A stretch of DNA of 39,804 nt from Bacillota bacterium (lineage in GTDB: Bacteria; Bacillota; Limnochordia; Limnochordales; ZCTH02-B6): NCBI GenBank assembly GCA_017578085.1, contig PKQR01000006.1:1-39804 (forward strand). The letters are read 5' to 3'. The position numbers and the translations under genes were made by a program. Under the pieces are notes generated by a model. It did no database searches, had not been told where the DNA came from, and saw only the letters and a list, made by a program, of their open reading frames with translations. Within the stretch, counting starts at the first letter, position 1. Every line of letters starts with the position of its first letter. This document shows, one piece after another, positions 7,875-16,000 of this stretch.

Positions 7875-8717
7875 TTACACCAGGCCCAGCAGTTCCTGGA
7901 CGTAGCGGGGGAGGGCAAAGGCCGCCCGGTGCAGTTCCAGGGTGTAGTAGCGGGTCGGGAAGGGCAGCGGCGCGTCCTCCGGGAGGCGCGGCTGGCTAGG
8001 ATCCGGCCCTTTGCTGCCGACGGTGAAGCTCCACTCGCCCAGGGAATACACGGGCACGGTGGCCAGGTAGACATAGGCCCGCGGCGGAAAGGCGCGCCCG
8101 ACCGCCGTGGCCGTCTCCCGCACCAACTGCGGCATGCAGAAGGGCGATTCCGTCTGGGCGACCATCAGGCCGCCGTCGTCGAGGGCCCGGTAGACGTCGC
8201 GGTAAAACTCCTCCCGGAACAGGCCCACCGCCGGCCCGACAGGGTCGGAGGAGTCGACGATGACCACATCGTACTCGCCCTGCACCTTTTTCACGTGCTC
8301 GATGCCGTCGCCGACGATGACGTTGACCCGGGGGTCGTCGAAGCTGGCGCTCAGCTCGGGCATATACTCCCGGCACAAGGCGATCACCCGCTCGTCGATC
8401 TCCACAAGGTCGACGCGCTCGACGCTGGTGTGCTTCACCACTTCCCGCACGGTGCCGCCGTCGCCGCCGCCAATGATCAGGACCCGGCGCGGGTTAGGAT
8501 GGCTCATGAGCGGCACGTGCGCGATCATCTCGTGATACACGAACTCGTCCTTGACCGTCGTCTGCACGATGCCGTCCAGAACCAGCATGCGGCCGAGGCC
8601 TGGCGTGTCGACGATCGCGATGTCCTGATAGCGGCTCCGTTCCCGGTGCAGCACACGGCTGACGCGGATGCCGATATACAGGTCATTGGATTCGATCTCC
8701 TTCAACCAAAGCTCCAA
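7875..8717 (-). CDS. speE: Spermidine synthase (polyamine aminopropyltransferase)
   Basis: SpeE transfers an aminopropyl group from decarboxylated S-adenosylmethionine to putrescine, giving spermidine and methylthioadenosine. The 280-residue product starts MELWLKEIES like Bacillus SpeE and carries LVLDGIVQTTVKDEFVYHEM, the nucleotide-binding GGGDGGTVREVVKH, LVEIDERVI, VDSSDPVGPA and TKYYT-like TRYYTLELHRAAFALP. I place the start at TTG 8717, because GGAGG (8726-8730) lies eight bases upstream and the family N-terminus begins there; a longer frame to 8864 would overlap the tRNA-Glu gene and promoter. No speD or speB is adjacent. Its product methylthioadenosine would feed the pathway containing MtnA, encoded nearby. 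Confidence 0.95.
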   Translation of the reverse strand: MELWLKEIESNDLYIGIRVSRVLHRERSRYQDIAIVDTPGLGRMLVLDGIVQTTVKDEFVYHEMIAHVPLMSHPNPRRVLIIGGGDGGTVREVVKHTSVERVDLVEIDERVIALCREYMPELSASFDDPRVNVIVGDGIEHVKKVQGEYDVVIVDSSDPVGPAVGLFREEFYRDVYRALDDGGLMVAQTESPFCMPQLVRETATAVGRAFPPRAYVYLATVPVYSLGEWSFTVGSKGPDPSQPRLPEDAPLPFPTRYYTLELHRAAFALPRYVQELLGLV

Positions 8718-8796
8718 CCGTCCGACCTCCTTTTCCTTCTCACCGGGTACATTCGCTATATACCCCCCGTATCCTGTCCGCAGGGCAAAACACCCC

Positions 8797-8825
8797 TTTA
8801 CAAGGCACCCGGCGCGTGCTAGAAT
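8797..8825 (+). promoter_or_regulatory. Sigma-A promoter of tRNA-Glu
   Basis: TTTACA (8797-8802) and TAGAAT (8820-8825) are 17 bases apart, about 31 bases before the tRNA. It lies back to back with the upstream region of speE. Confidence 0.82.
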
Positions 8826-8856
8826 GAAACTCGGTCTGAGGCCGCAACCATAGCGT

Positions 8857-8932
8857 GCCCCCATCGTCTAGCGGCCTAGGATGCATGGTTCTCAGCCATG
8901 AGACAGGGGTTCGAATCCCCTTGGGGGTACCA
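8857..8932 (+). tRNA. tRNA-Glu (anticodon CTC)
   Basis: A 76-base tRNA with encoded CCA. The acceptor stem is GCCCCCA/TGGGGGT with a G1-T72 wobble, and the discriminator is A. The anticodon stem CATGG/CCATG encloses loop TTCTCAG, giving CTC, which reads GAG. The T-arm is AGGGG-TTCGAAT-CCCCT. It is transcribed alone between its own promoter and terminator. Confidence 0.95.
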
Positions 8933-8935
8933 GAG

Positions 8936-8967
8936 GAGACCCGCCCATGAGGTGGGTCTCTTTTTTT
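8936..8967 (+). terminator. Intrinsic terminator of tRNA-Glu
   Basis: GAGACCCGCC (8936-8945) pairs with GGTGGGTCTC (8951-8960) through one G-T wobble, followed by seven Ts (8961-8967), four bases after the CCA end. Confidence 0.9.
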
Positions 8968-9155
8968 GCGCGTTTCCGGTTGCCAACTCCGGCCTTTTCG
9001 CAGCCAGCGCCGCTCCTCAGCAACGTTCTTCCCCGGACGCCTGGAATGTAGCCGCCAGGCCCGTCATAGGTATGGAACGCAAGCCGCCGGGACAGGCAGC
9101 CGCCGGCGGCGCCCGTCATCGCCGGTTGCTACGTCCGTTGGGGAGGGGGAGCGGC

Positions 9156-9686
9156 ATGACTCTCATGCAAGTGTTTTCCGCTCGGCGCGTCGCCATGGCC
9201 CTTGCGGCAGCGGCGATGCTGGCTGCGGCGTGGTTCGCACCGGAGCTCGTCCTGCGGCGGCGCGCGGAAACCTTCCAGGCAGAGTTGAGCGGCTTCCAGG
9301 AAGTGCCGCCCATCCTTACCGCCGGAACCGGCACTTTCCGGGCGGAACTCGCGCGCGACGGGCAGTCCATCGGGTTTGAGCTGGCCTTTTCGGGTTTGCG
9401 GGCGCCGGTTACCGTCGCCCACCTGCACTTCGGGCAGCCGGGGGTCAACGGTGGGGTGTTCGCGTTCCTGTGCGGCGGCGGCGGAAAGCCCGCATGCCCA
9501 CAGCAGGGCGGGAGCGTCCAGGGAACGATTTCTCCCGCGGACATCGTGGCCGTGCCCGAGCAGGGACTGGCGGCCGGGGACTGGGAGGGCGCACTGCGCA
9601 TCCTACGGGCCGGCGCGGCTTATGCAAACGTGCACAGCACGCAATTCCCGGCAGGCGAGATCCGGGGACAGGTGCGTGGACGGTGA
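9156..9686 (+). CDS. CHRD-domain protein, membrane-anchored or secreted
   Basis: This 176-residue protein has an N-terminal hydrophobic segment (about residues 10-28, rich in Ala/Leu) after a short basic start, so it is either anchored outside the membrane or exported. The rest is a CHRD domain (named from chordin): FQAELSGFQEVPP, a GTGTFRAEL strand, HLHFGQPGVNGGVFAFL, and the closing YANVHSTQFPAGEIRGQV. The function of bacterial CHRD proteins is not known. ATG 9156 follows GGGGAGGGGG (9140-9149). The 223 bases between tRNA-Glu and this start hold the tRNA terminator and no promoter I can defend. It stands alone, converging on the isocitrate dehydrogenase gene. Confidence 0.85.
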   Translation: MTLMQVFSARRVAMALAAAAMLAAAWFAPELVLRRRAETFQAELSGFQEVPPILTAGTGTFRAELARDGQSIGFELAFSGLRAPVTVAHLHFGQPGVNGGVFAFLCGGGGKPACPQQGGSVQGTISPADIVAVPEQGLAAGDWEGALRILRAGAAYANVHSTQFPAGEIRGQVRGR

Positions 9687-9721
9687 CCGGAAAAGAGCTG
9701 CTTGGACGGTGACGGAATCAG

Positions 9722-9744
9722 GCCGGCCCGAGCAAGGGGCCGGC
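9722..9744 (+). other. GC-rich hairpin between converging genes
   Basis: A perfect 8-bp inverted repeat GCCGGCCC/GGGCCGGC (9722-9729 with 9737-9744) lies after the CHRD gene. It has no T-run and is probably an RNA stabilising or accessory hairpin next to the terminator at 9769. Confidence 0.45.
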
Positions 9745-9768
9745 GGTGGCGTCGCCCTTCCGCAGCGC

Positions 9769-9808
9769 GCCGAGGCCTCCCCGGCAAGGGAGGCCTCGGC
9801 CGTTGTTT
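9769..9808 (+). terminator. Probable terminator after the CHRD gene
   Basis: A perfect 13-bp stem, GCCGAGGCCTCCC (9769-9781) with GGGAGGCCTCGGC (9788-9800), is followed by CGTTGTTT. The T-run is interrupted but the stem is very strong. On the minus strand no T-run follows, so it fits the plus-strand CHRD gene best. Confidence 0.6.
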
Positions 9809-9868
9809 CTTCTCCAGCGTACGCCTAGTCTCCTGGTTCGTTCTCCAGCCGCCTGGGGACTAGCCCTC

Positions 9869-11317
9869 TCACTGGCCCTGGTCCAGCGAGTAGGCCCGCT
9901 GGCCGTCGAAGAGGTAGAGGTTCTCGAGCTTGATCCACTCGAGGCCCGCCCCTTCGATGCGCCCCAAAAGGGCCCGGATGTCCTGATGGGACGCCGTGCC
10001 CGGACCCTTGATGCCTTCGAAGCGGCAGCGCCAGTGATCCACGGTGAAGGTTTCCGGGTAGCCGCCCGGGTACACTTTGACGCCCCGGTTGGAGATCATG
10101 ACCAGCTTGAACTCGGGACCGGCCAAGGCTTCCAGCTTCTTGCCCAGCTCTTCCGCGGACAGCGTCTTGTTGTAGAGGAAGACGTCGACGCCGTCCAGCT
10201 CCCGCTTGGGCTCAGGCCGCACGCTGACCCGTGCGACAGGGGCCACCTTGCGGTCCTTGCCCTTGGTGTAGTCCACCGGGGGCAGCGTCTGAGGAAGCTG
10301 GCCGAGGCGTTCGACGACGGCCTGGGCAAATTCCTTGGTGCCCACCCACGGCCGGTCCTTGGCGATGTCGTAGGTGTAGATTCCGTCTTCGATGGTGCGC
10401 AGCCAGGCGTTGTGGATCCGGGTGGCGACCTCGTACTGGCCGATGTGCACCAGCATCATAATGGCGCCGTGCAGGAGCCCCGACGGGTTGGCCACGTTCT
10501 GCCCGGCCCGGCGCGGCGCGCTGCCGTGGATGGCCTCAAACATGGCGCAGTGGTCGCCGATGTTAGCCGACCCGGCCAGGCCGACGCTGCCCGCGATCTG
10601 CGCGGCCAGGTCGGACGCGATGTCGCCGTACAGGTTGGGCATGACCACCACGTCGAACTGCTCCGGCGTGTCGGCCAGTTTGGCCATGCCGATGTCGATG
10701 ATCCAGTGCTCCTTCTCGATGTCCGGATACTCGGCCCCGATCTCGTCGAAGATCTTGTGGAAAAGGCCGTCGGTCATCTTCATGATGTTGTCCTTGGTCA
10801 TGCAGGTGACTTTGCGGCGGTTGTACGTCCGGGCGTACTCAAAGGCGTAGCGGATGATCTTCTCCGTGCCCGGCCGGCTGATAAGCTTGAGCGCCGAGGT
10901 CATGTCGGGCGTCTGCTGGTACTCGATGCCGGCGTAGGTGTCTTCCTCGTTCTCCCGGATGATGACCACGTTCATGTTGGGGTGCTTGGTCGGGATGAAC
11001 GGGTGGTACGACACGCACGGGCGCACATTGGCGTAAAGCCCCAACACCTTACGGGTCGTCACGTTGAGGCTCTTGTACCCGCCGCCTTGGGGGGTGGTGA
11101 TGGGCCCCTTAAGGAAGACCTTGGTGCGCCGCAGCGACTCCCATGCCTCTTCGCCGATGCCGCTGGTGTTGCCTGCGAGGTAGACCTTCTCGCCGATCTC
11201 GATGAACTCGGGCTCGATCTCCGCCCCGGCTTCCATGAGGATGTGGAGCGTCGCGTCCATGATCTCCGGACCGATGCCGTCGCCCTTCGCTACTGTGATC
11301 GGAACCTTGCCTGGCAT
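9869..11317 (-). CDS. icd: Isocitrate dehydrogenase, long form with C-terminal extension
   Basis: This 482-residue TCA-cycle enzyme oxidatively decarboxylates isocitrate to 2-oxoglutarate. It shows VAKGDGIGPEIMD at the start, the substrate loop GPITTPQGGGYKSLN, RENEEDTYAGIEY, MPNLYGDIASDLAAQ and the coenzyme loop AIHGSAPRRAGQNVANP. After about residue 340 there is an extra domain of about 140 residues (from the VARVSVRPEPKREL linker through YLFDGQRAYSL), which resembles the long isocitrate dehydrogenase of Thermus thermophilus rather than the shorter Bacillus enzyme. ATG 11317 follows AAAGGAG; an open frame running on to 11797 is rejected because it passes through the promoter. Coenzyme choice (NADP is usual for the Thermus type) cannot be settled by eye. 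Confidence 0.92.
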   Translation of the reverse strand: MPGKVPITVAKGDGIGPEIMDATLHILMEAGAEIEPEFIEIGEKVYLAGNTSGIGEEAWESLRRTKVFLKGPITTPQGGGYKSLNVTTRKVLGLYANVRPCVSYHPFIPTKHPNMNVVIIRENEEDTYAGIEYQQTPDMTSALKLISRPGTEKIIRYAFEYARTYNRRKVTCMTKDNIMKMTDGLFHKIFDEIGAEYPDIEKEHWIIDIGMAKLADTPEQFDVVVMPNLYGDIASDLAAQIAGSVGLAGSANIGDHCAMFEAIHGSAPRRAGQNVANPSGLLHGAIMMLVHIGQYEVATRIHNAWLRTIEDGIYTYDIAKDRPWVGTKEFAQAVVERLGQLPQTLPPVDYTKGKDRKVAPVARVSVRPEPKRELDGVDVFLYNKTLSAEELGKKLEALAGPEFKLVMISNRGVKVYPGGYPETFTVDHWRCRFEGIKGPGTASHQDIRALLGRIEGAGLEWIKLENLYLFDGQRAYSLDQGQ

Positions 11318-11359
11318 ACGTTGACTCCTTTCGCACGTGGTGCCTGTTGGACAGTACCC

Positions 11360-11389
11360 AATATAACCCAAAATCGAAGTTCCTGTAAA
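11360..11389 (-). promoter_or_regulatory. Sigma-A promoter of icd
   Basis: On the minus strand TTTACA (11384-11389) and TATATT (11360-11365) are 18 bases apart, in a locally AT-rich patch, about 43 bases before the icd start codon. Confidence 0.75.
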
Positions 11390-11552
11390 GGACAGGCGCC
11401 GGACGACGGCGGCGCCCCGGGCCTCGGGCAGACCCCGCTGCCGGCCCGGCCGGTACGTTCCGGGCGCAAGGCGCGGGCGGCGGATGTTGCCAGTGTAGCG
11501 GTCCCCGGGATCGTCCAAGACTAGGGCTGCACCACCAGCGGGAGTGATGGCG

Positions 11553-12017
11553 ATGGCTAAGTTGTCGTGGGACGCCATCCGCCGGGCCCTCGGGATCCCC
11601 GAGCCGGCACCGGAGGACGGGCGCCGGGGGCCCAAGGAAACCGGCGACGGCCGGGACGATGCCCAGGCCGCCGTGCGGGCGGAGAAGGCGTTGGATGTGG
11701 AATTGTCGGAGGAAGTGTCGGTTTCGCCGGCATCGGCTCCGGGCGGGGGGCAGGTCACCATCACGTATTCGGGGCGCCTGGCGCAGCAGGGCGTCAAGCA
11801 GATTTACCTGCATTACGGCACTGGCCCGGGCCATTGGCGCAACGTGCAGGAAACGCCCATGATGCAGGTGGGCCCGCAGCGGTTTCAGGCGTCGGTGCCG
11901 GTGCCTTCCCAGGGGCGGCTTGAGTTCTGCTTCCGGGATGACCGCGGTCAGTGGGACAACAACGGCGGCCGCAACTGGAGCGTCCCCGGTCACCCTGGCG
12001 GCCCGTCAAGTCCTTAA
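11553..12017 (+). CDS. Starch-binding module (CBM25-like) protein without signal peptide
   Basis: This 154-residue protein has a charged, probably disordered N-terminal 55 residues (GIPEPAPEDGRRGPKE...) and a C-terminal beta-sandwich resembling carbohydrate-binding module family 25: VTITYSGRLAQQGVKQIYLHYG, W in GHWRNVQ, a core PQRFQASV, FCFRDDRGQWDNNGG and a final NWSVP. Such modules bind starch or glycogen chains, usually as parts of secreted amylases. Here there is no catalytic domain and no signal peptide, so it may bind intracellular glycogen (inference). ATG 11553 lies eight bases after GGGAG; GTG 11544 and ATG 11547 in the same frame are less well spaced. The 235 bases upstream hold the icd promoter on the other strand. 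Confidence 0.75.
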   Translation: MAKLSWDAIRRALGIPEPAPEDGRRGPKETGDGRDDAQAAVRAEKALDVELSEEVSVSPASAPGGGQVTITYSGRLAQQGVKQIYLHYGTGPGHWRNVQETPMMQVGPQRFQASVPVPSQGRLEFCFRDDRGQWDNNGGRNWSVPGHPGGPSSP

Positions 12018-12084
12018 GGCCGGCGCCTGGCGCCCGTCTCACCCGGCGTCCCTGCCTATACGGCCAAGAGCCCTGGGCCTCGGC

Positions 12085-12564
12085 TCAGACGGGCAAAGTG
12101 GCGGTCGCTTCTACGTAGAGGAAGTACGTTTCCCACGTGATGGAGCTCATGACGGCCCGCAGGTGCCAGTCGCGGTTTTCCACGGTGATGCGGCGGCCGT
12201 CGATCACCTTTTGAATTAGGAGATGGTCAATCTCCTGAACCGGCCGGCCGATGACATGGTCCTTCACCAGGTCCCGGACGAACCGCCGCAGCTCCAGTTC
12301 GGTGCGCTCGTCGCCGCGGAAGTCCACCAAGTGCACTACCACGTCCTTGGCCTGCAGGCGGCTGGCCGGCTGCTGCAGCAGCCGCTGGTACTTGTCCTCC
12401 AGGTCCGCGAGGCGGTCGGCCAGCGAGGCGTTCTCCATGGACAGCGCCTCCAGCCGCATGCCCAGCGCCAGGGTGGCACCCAGGGCACCCAGCAGCGTGC
12501 CCAGTAAAAAGCCCGCCGCCAGGCGGGTCATTTGTTCCCTTGTCCAGGTGAAGAAGCGGATCAC
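12085..12564 (-). CDS. ytrI: Sporulation membrane protein YtrI
   Basis: This 159-residue protein resembles Bacillus YtrI, a mother-cell membrane protein needed for full spore maturation. It has one transmembrane segment (about residues 15-35, LAAGFLLGTLLGALGATLAL), then a coiled coil (about 38-65, ENASLADRLADLEDKYQRLL), then a soluble domain with strand-rich DVVVHLVDF and ITWETYFLYVEATATL. GTG 12564 is chosen because it follows GGGAGG and overlaps the ytrH stop as GTGA; the family length agrees (about 165). It is cotranscribed with ytrH, divergent from dnaE, the neighbourhood also seen in Bacillus. Sequence similarity is modest, and the assignment rests on topology plus context. Confidence 0.78.
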   Translation of the reverse strand: MIRFFTWTREQMTRLAAGFLLGTLLGALGATLALGMRLEALSMENASLADRLADLEDKYQRLLQQPASRLQAKDVVVHLVDFRGDERTELELRRFVRDLVKDHVIGRPVQEIDHLLIQKVIDGRRITVENRDWHLRAVMSSITWETYFLYVEATATLPV

Positions 12565-12893
12565 CCGCCACGGCCTCCCGTGAGGCCCATGACGACCCAG
12601 AACCCGGTTTGCGCGCCGAGAAACCCCGCCATAATGGCGCCCAATTGCCGCACCAGGTGCACGACTTCGCCGTTGAACAGACCCGAATCCAAAGCCCTCA
12701 GCGTGGGAAAGGTGCCGCCCATGGCCACCACGATTGCCCACAGTTTCACGTCCTGCGCCAGCGTCTGCATGCGGTGAAAGGGCGACTCGGGATAAAAGAG
12801 AGCGGCAAGCCCTCCCAAGAGCGATCCGCCCAGCATGACGCCGAGGGCGGTGAAAAAGGGCAGCACCACGCCTTTGACGATCTCGCCCTGCAC
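12561..12893 (-). CDS. ytrH: Sporulation membrane protein YtrH
   Basis: This 110-residue protein has three likely transmembrane segments: VVLPFFTALGVMLGGSLLGG, a weaker one through VKLWAIVVAMGGTF, and GAIMAGFLGAQTGFWVVMG. The order and the motifs ALGVMLGG, KLWAIVVAMGGTF and GAQTG match Bacillus YtrH (113 residues), which is made in the mother cell under sigma-E and is needed for spore resistance. I prefer GTG 12893, eight bases after GGGAGG (12902-12907); ATG 12914 has no site. It overlaps ytrI by four bases. A CATACATC element (minus strand, near 12975) resembles a sigma-E -10, but I see no good -35, so no promoter is called. Confidence 0.85.
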   Translation of the reverse strand: MQGEIVKGVVLPFFTALGVMLGGSLLGGLAALFYPESPFHRMQTLAQDVKLWAIVVAMGGTFPTLRALDSGLFNGEVVHLVRQLGAIMAGFLGAQTGFWVVMGLTGGRGG

Positions 12894-13029
12894 GGGCCCG
12901 ACCTCCCGCCCCATGCATACGGAAGGGGAGCGCGGTTTATGCCACGGCAGTTGGCGGGTGCCGAGGGCCGTCGATGTATGGTATACAAGGAAGAAAAGAA
13001 TGGTCGTAGTGCCAGGGGCAGGAGGCCGG

Positions 13030-16000
13030 ATGGGCGCCGACTTCGTTCACCTGCATACCCATTCCCATTACAGCCTTCTCGACGGCGTGCCCTCGCCGGC
13101 GGAGCTGGTGCAGCAGGCGGTCGCCTTAAAGATGCGGGCGCTGGCCTTGACGGACCACGACGCCCTTTTTGGCGCCGCCCGCTTTTACCGGGCCGCCCGG
13201 GAGGCGGGTCTTCATCCCGTGCTTGGCTGCGAGCTGACCGTCGGACCCGCCGGACACCACCTGACCGTTTTGGCCCGCAACGAGCAGGGGTACCGCCACT
13301 TGTGCCGCCTGGCGACCCTGGCCGCCACGGCAGCGGCGGGCCGCCCGGGCACTCCCGCGGGCACGGCCGCCGCGGGGCCCGGGGGAGTCCAGCGGGACGA
13401 TCTGTGGCGCTGGGGCGACGGCCTCATCGTTTTGAGCGGCTGCCGCCGGGGAGAGATCCCCGCACTCCTGGCGTCCGGCCGCCGGGAGGAGGCCCGGGCC
13501 GCGGCGCGGGCGTTTCGCGAGCGGTTTGGGCCCGATGGGTTCTTCATTGAGCTGCAGGACCACGGCTTGCCCGGACAGGGGGAGCTCAACCGCGAGCTGG
13601 TGCGACTCGCGGCCGAAGAAGGGCTGCCCGTGGTCGCCACCCACAACGTGCACTACGCCTTACCGGCGCAGGCTGCCGCCCGCTCGGCCCTGTTGCGCCT
13701 GGCCGCTGGCCCGCACGCGAATGTCGCGAGCGATCCCGGCGGGCTGCACCTGGCTGCCGCTGAAGAAATGGCGGTGCGGTTTGCACACCTGCCTGAGGCC
13801 ATCGCCAACACCGTGCGCATCGCCGAGCTATGCCAGGTGGACCTGGAACCCAAGGCCCTGCGGCTGCCGGCATTTCCGGCGGACGGGCAATCCCCGGACG
13901 AGCTCCTGGAGCGACTCGTGCGCCAAGGAGCGGCGGAGCGCTACGGCCAGCCGTTGCCCGGCGAGGTTGAGGCGCGGATCCGGCATGAGCTGGGCATCAT
14001 CCGCCAGTTGGGGCTGGCGAGCTACTTCCTCTTGCTCTGGGACGCGGTCGGCTGGGCGCGCCAGGAGGGGATCGCCATCGGTCCGGGCCGGGGCTCGGCG
14101 GCCAGCAGCGCCGTTGTGTACTGCCTCGGCATTACCGACGTGGATCCGATCGCGCACGGGCTCGTGTTTGAGCGGTTTCTCAATCCGGACCGGTCCGCGC
14201 CGCCCGACATCGACATCGACGTGTGCGACTTCCGCCGGGGGGAGCTGTTGGACTACATTCGCCGCCGCCACGGTCCGGACCGCGTGGCCCACATTGCCGC
14301 CTTTGCCACCCTGGCTGCCCGCGCCGCCCTGCGGGAGATGGGGCGCGCGCTGGACGTCCCCAAGGAAGACGTCGACCGCCTCGCCGCGCTCATCCCGTCC
14401 GAGCCCGGCATGACGCTGGCGGAGGCCCAGGCGTCCGTGCCGGCGTTGGCGGAGGCTCTTAAGGAGCCGCACCTTGAGCGGCTGTGGCGGCTGGCCCAGG
14501 CGGTGGAAGGCGCCCCTAGGCACCTGTCGGTGCACGCGGCCGGGATCGTGGTGGGCGACGGCCCCCTGGCCGACCAACTGCCCCTGGTCTACACGGCCGG
14601 CGACACCAGCGTGATCCAGTACCCGATGGAAGATGTGGAAGCCCTCGGGTACTTGAAAATCGACTTTCTGGGCTTGCGAACCCTTACCGTCATCCAGCGC
14701 TGCCGGGAGCTGGTGGCCCAGCGGGGCGGGCATGTGCCGGACCCGCTGCCTTTAGACGATCCCGCCGTCTACAGGATGCTGGGGCAGGGCGGGACCGACG
14801 GCGTTTTCCAGCTGGAAACGCCGGTCTTCCGCCGGCTGGCGGAGCAGCTGCGGCCGGCGAAGTTTTCGGACCTGGTGGCCTTGCTGGCCTTGGGACGGCC
14901 CGGGCCCGCGCAGCGCATCGACTCCTTTGTGCGGCGCCGGCACGGCCGGGAGCCCGTACACTACGCGCACCCGCGGCTTCAGCCGCTGCTTGAGGAAACG
15001 TACGGCGTCATCCTTTACCAGGAGCAGGTCATGCGCATCGCGATGGAGCTCGCCGGCTTCACGCCTGCTGAGGCCGATCTCTTGCGCCGGGGCATGAGCA
15101 AGAAGCAGCCGGAGCTGTTGGCCAAAGCCCGCATGCGCTTTGTGAACGGTGCCAAGGAGCGGGGCGTGCCGGAGCGGGTGGCGGAGGAGGTGTTTGACGA
15201 CCTCGAGCGGTTTGCGGGGTACGGTTTCGCCAAGAGCCACTCGGTGGCCTACGCCCTGATCAGCTATGAAACCGCCTACTTGCGCTGCCACTTCCCGGCG
15301 GAGTTCATGGCCGCGCAGCTCTCTTCGGTGAGGGGCGATCCCGACCGGATCGCCCGGTACGCGGCAGCTTGCCGGCGCATGGGGGTGCGGCTGCTGCCGC
15401 CGGATGTGAACGCGAGCATGAGCGACTTCACCGTCACCGCCGACGGCGCCATCAGGTTCGGCTTGGGGGCCGTGAAGCATGTGGGGTATGCGGCGGCGGA
15501 AGCCATTGTCGCCGCCCGGGGCGACCGCCCCTTCCGGTCGCTGCAAGACCTCATCCAACGGGTCCCGTCCCGCCATCTGCCGCGGCGGGTGCTGGAGGCG
15601 CTCATCGAGTCGGGCGCCTGCGACGGGCTTGGCCAGAGCCGCCGCGAGCTGCTGGCTGAGATCGGCCAGGCGGTATACGCGCCGGCCGCGACGGCGGGGC
15701 CTGCTGCCCAGGCTTCCTTTTTTGGCCAGCCGCCGCCGGTTGGCCCAATGACCCCGGTTTCTGATATGCTTGGTGTGGATGTGCCCGCCCTGGTGGTGGA
15801 AGTCACCCAGGATGCGGCCACCCAGCTCGGGCGCCTGCTGTCGGTCCTGAGCAGGTTCCCCGGGGATGCGCCGGTGGTCCTGCGGGTGAGGGGCGCCGGC
15901 GCGACCGTTGAAGTGCTGGCCGGTGAGCAGGTGCGGGTGAGCCCAGGGAAACCGCTGCTTGCGGCTTTGCGCGCCCTTGCCCGGGAGGGCTGGCTCACCG

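Noticed and set aside
5912-8074. Long minus-strand open frame across gltX and the tRNA-Gln locus
   Set aside because: It is antisense to gltX and runs through two terminators and a tRNA; the protein has no recognisable domain.
7449-8822. Plus-strand open frame crossing tRNA-Gln and speE
   Set aside because: It covers two terminators, a tRNA and the antisense of speE.
9746-11524. Long plus-strand open frame opposite isocitrate dehydrogenase
   Set aside because: The minus-strand frame encodes an unmistakable isocitrate dehydrogenase with its own promoter; the plus frame is its shadow.
12960-12985. CATACATC on the minus strand as a sigma-E -10 for ytrH
   Set aside because: One mismatch in the -10 and no acceptable -35 at the right distance; suggestive only.
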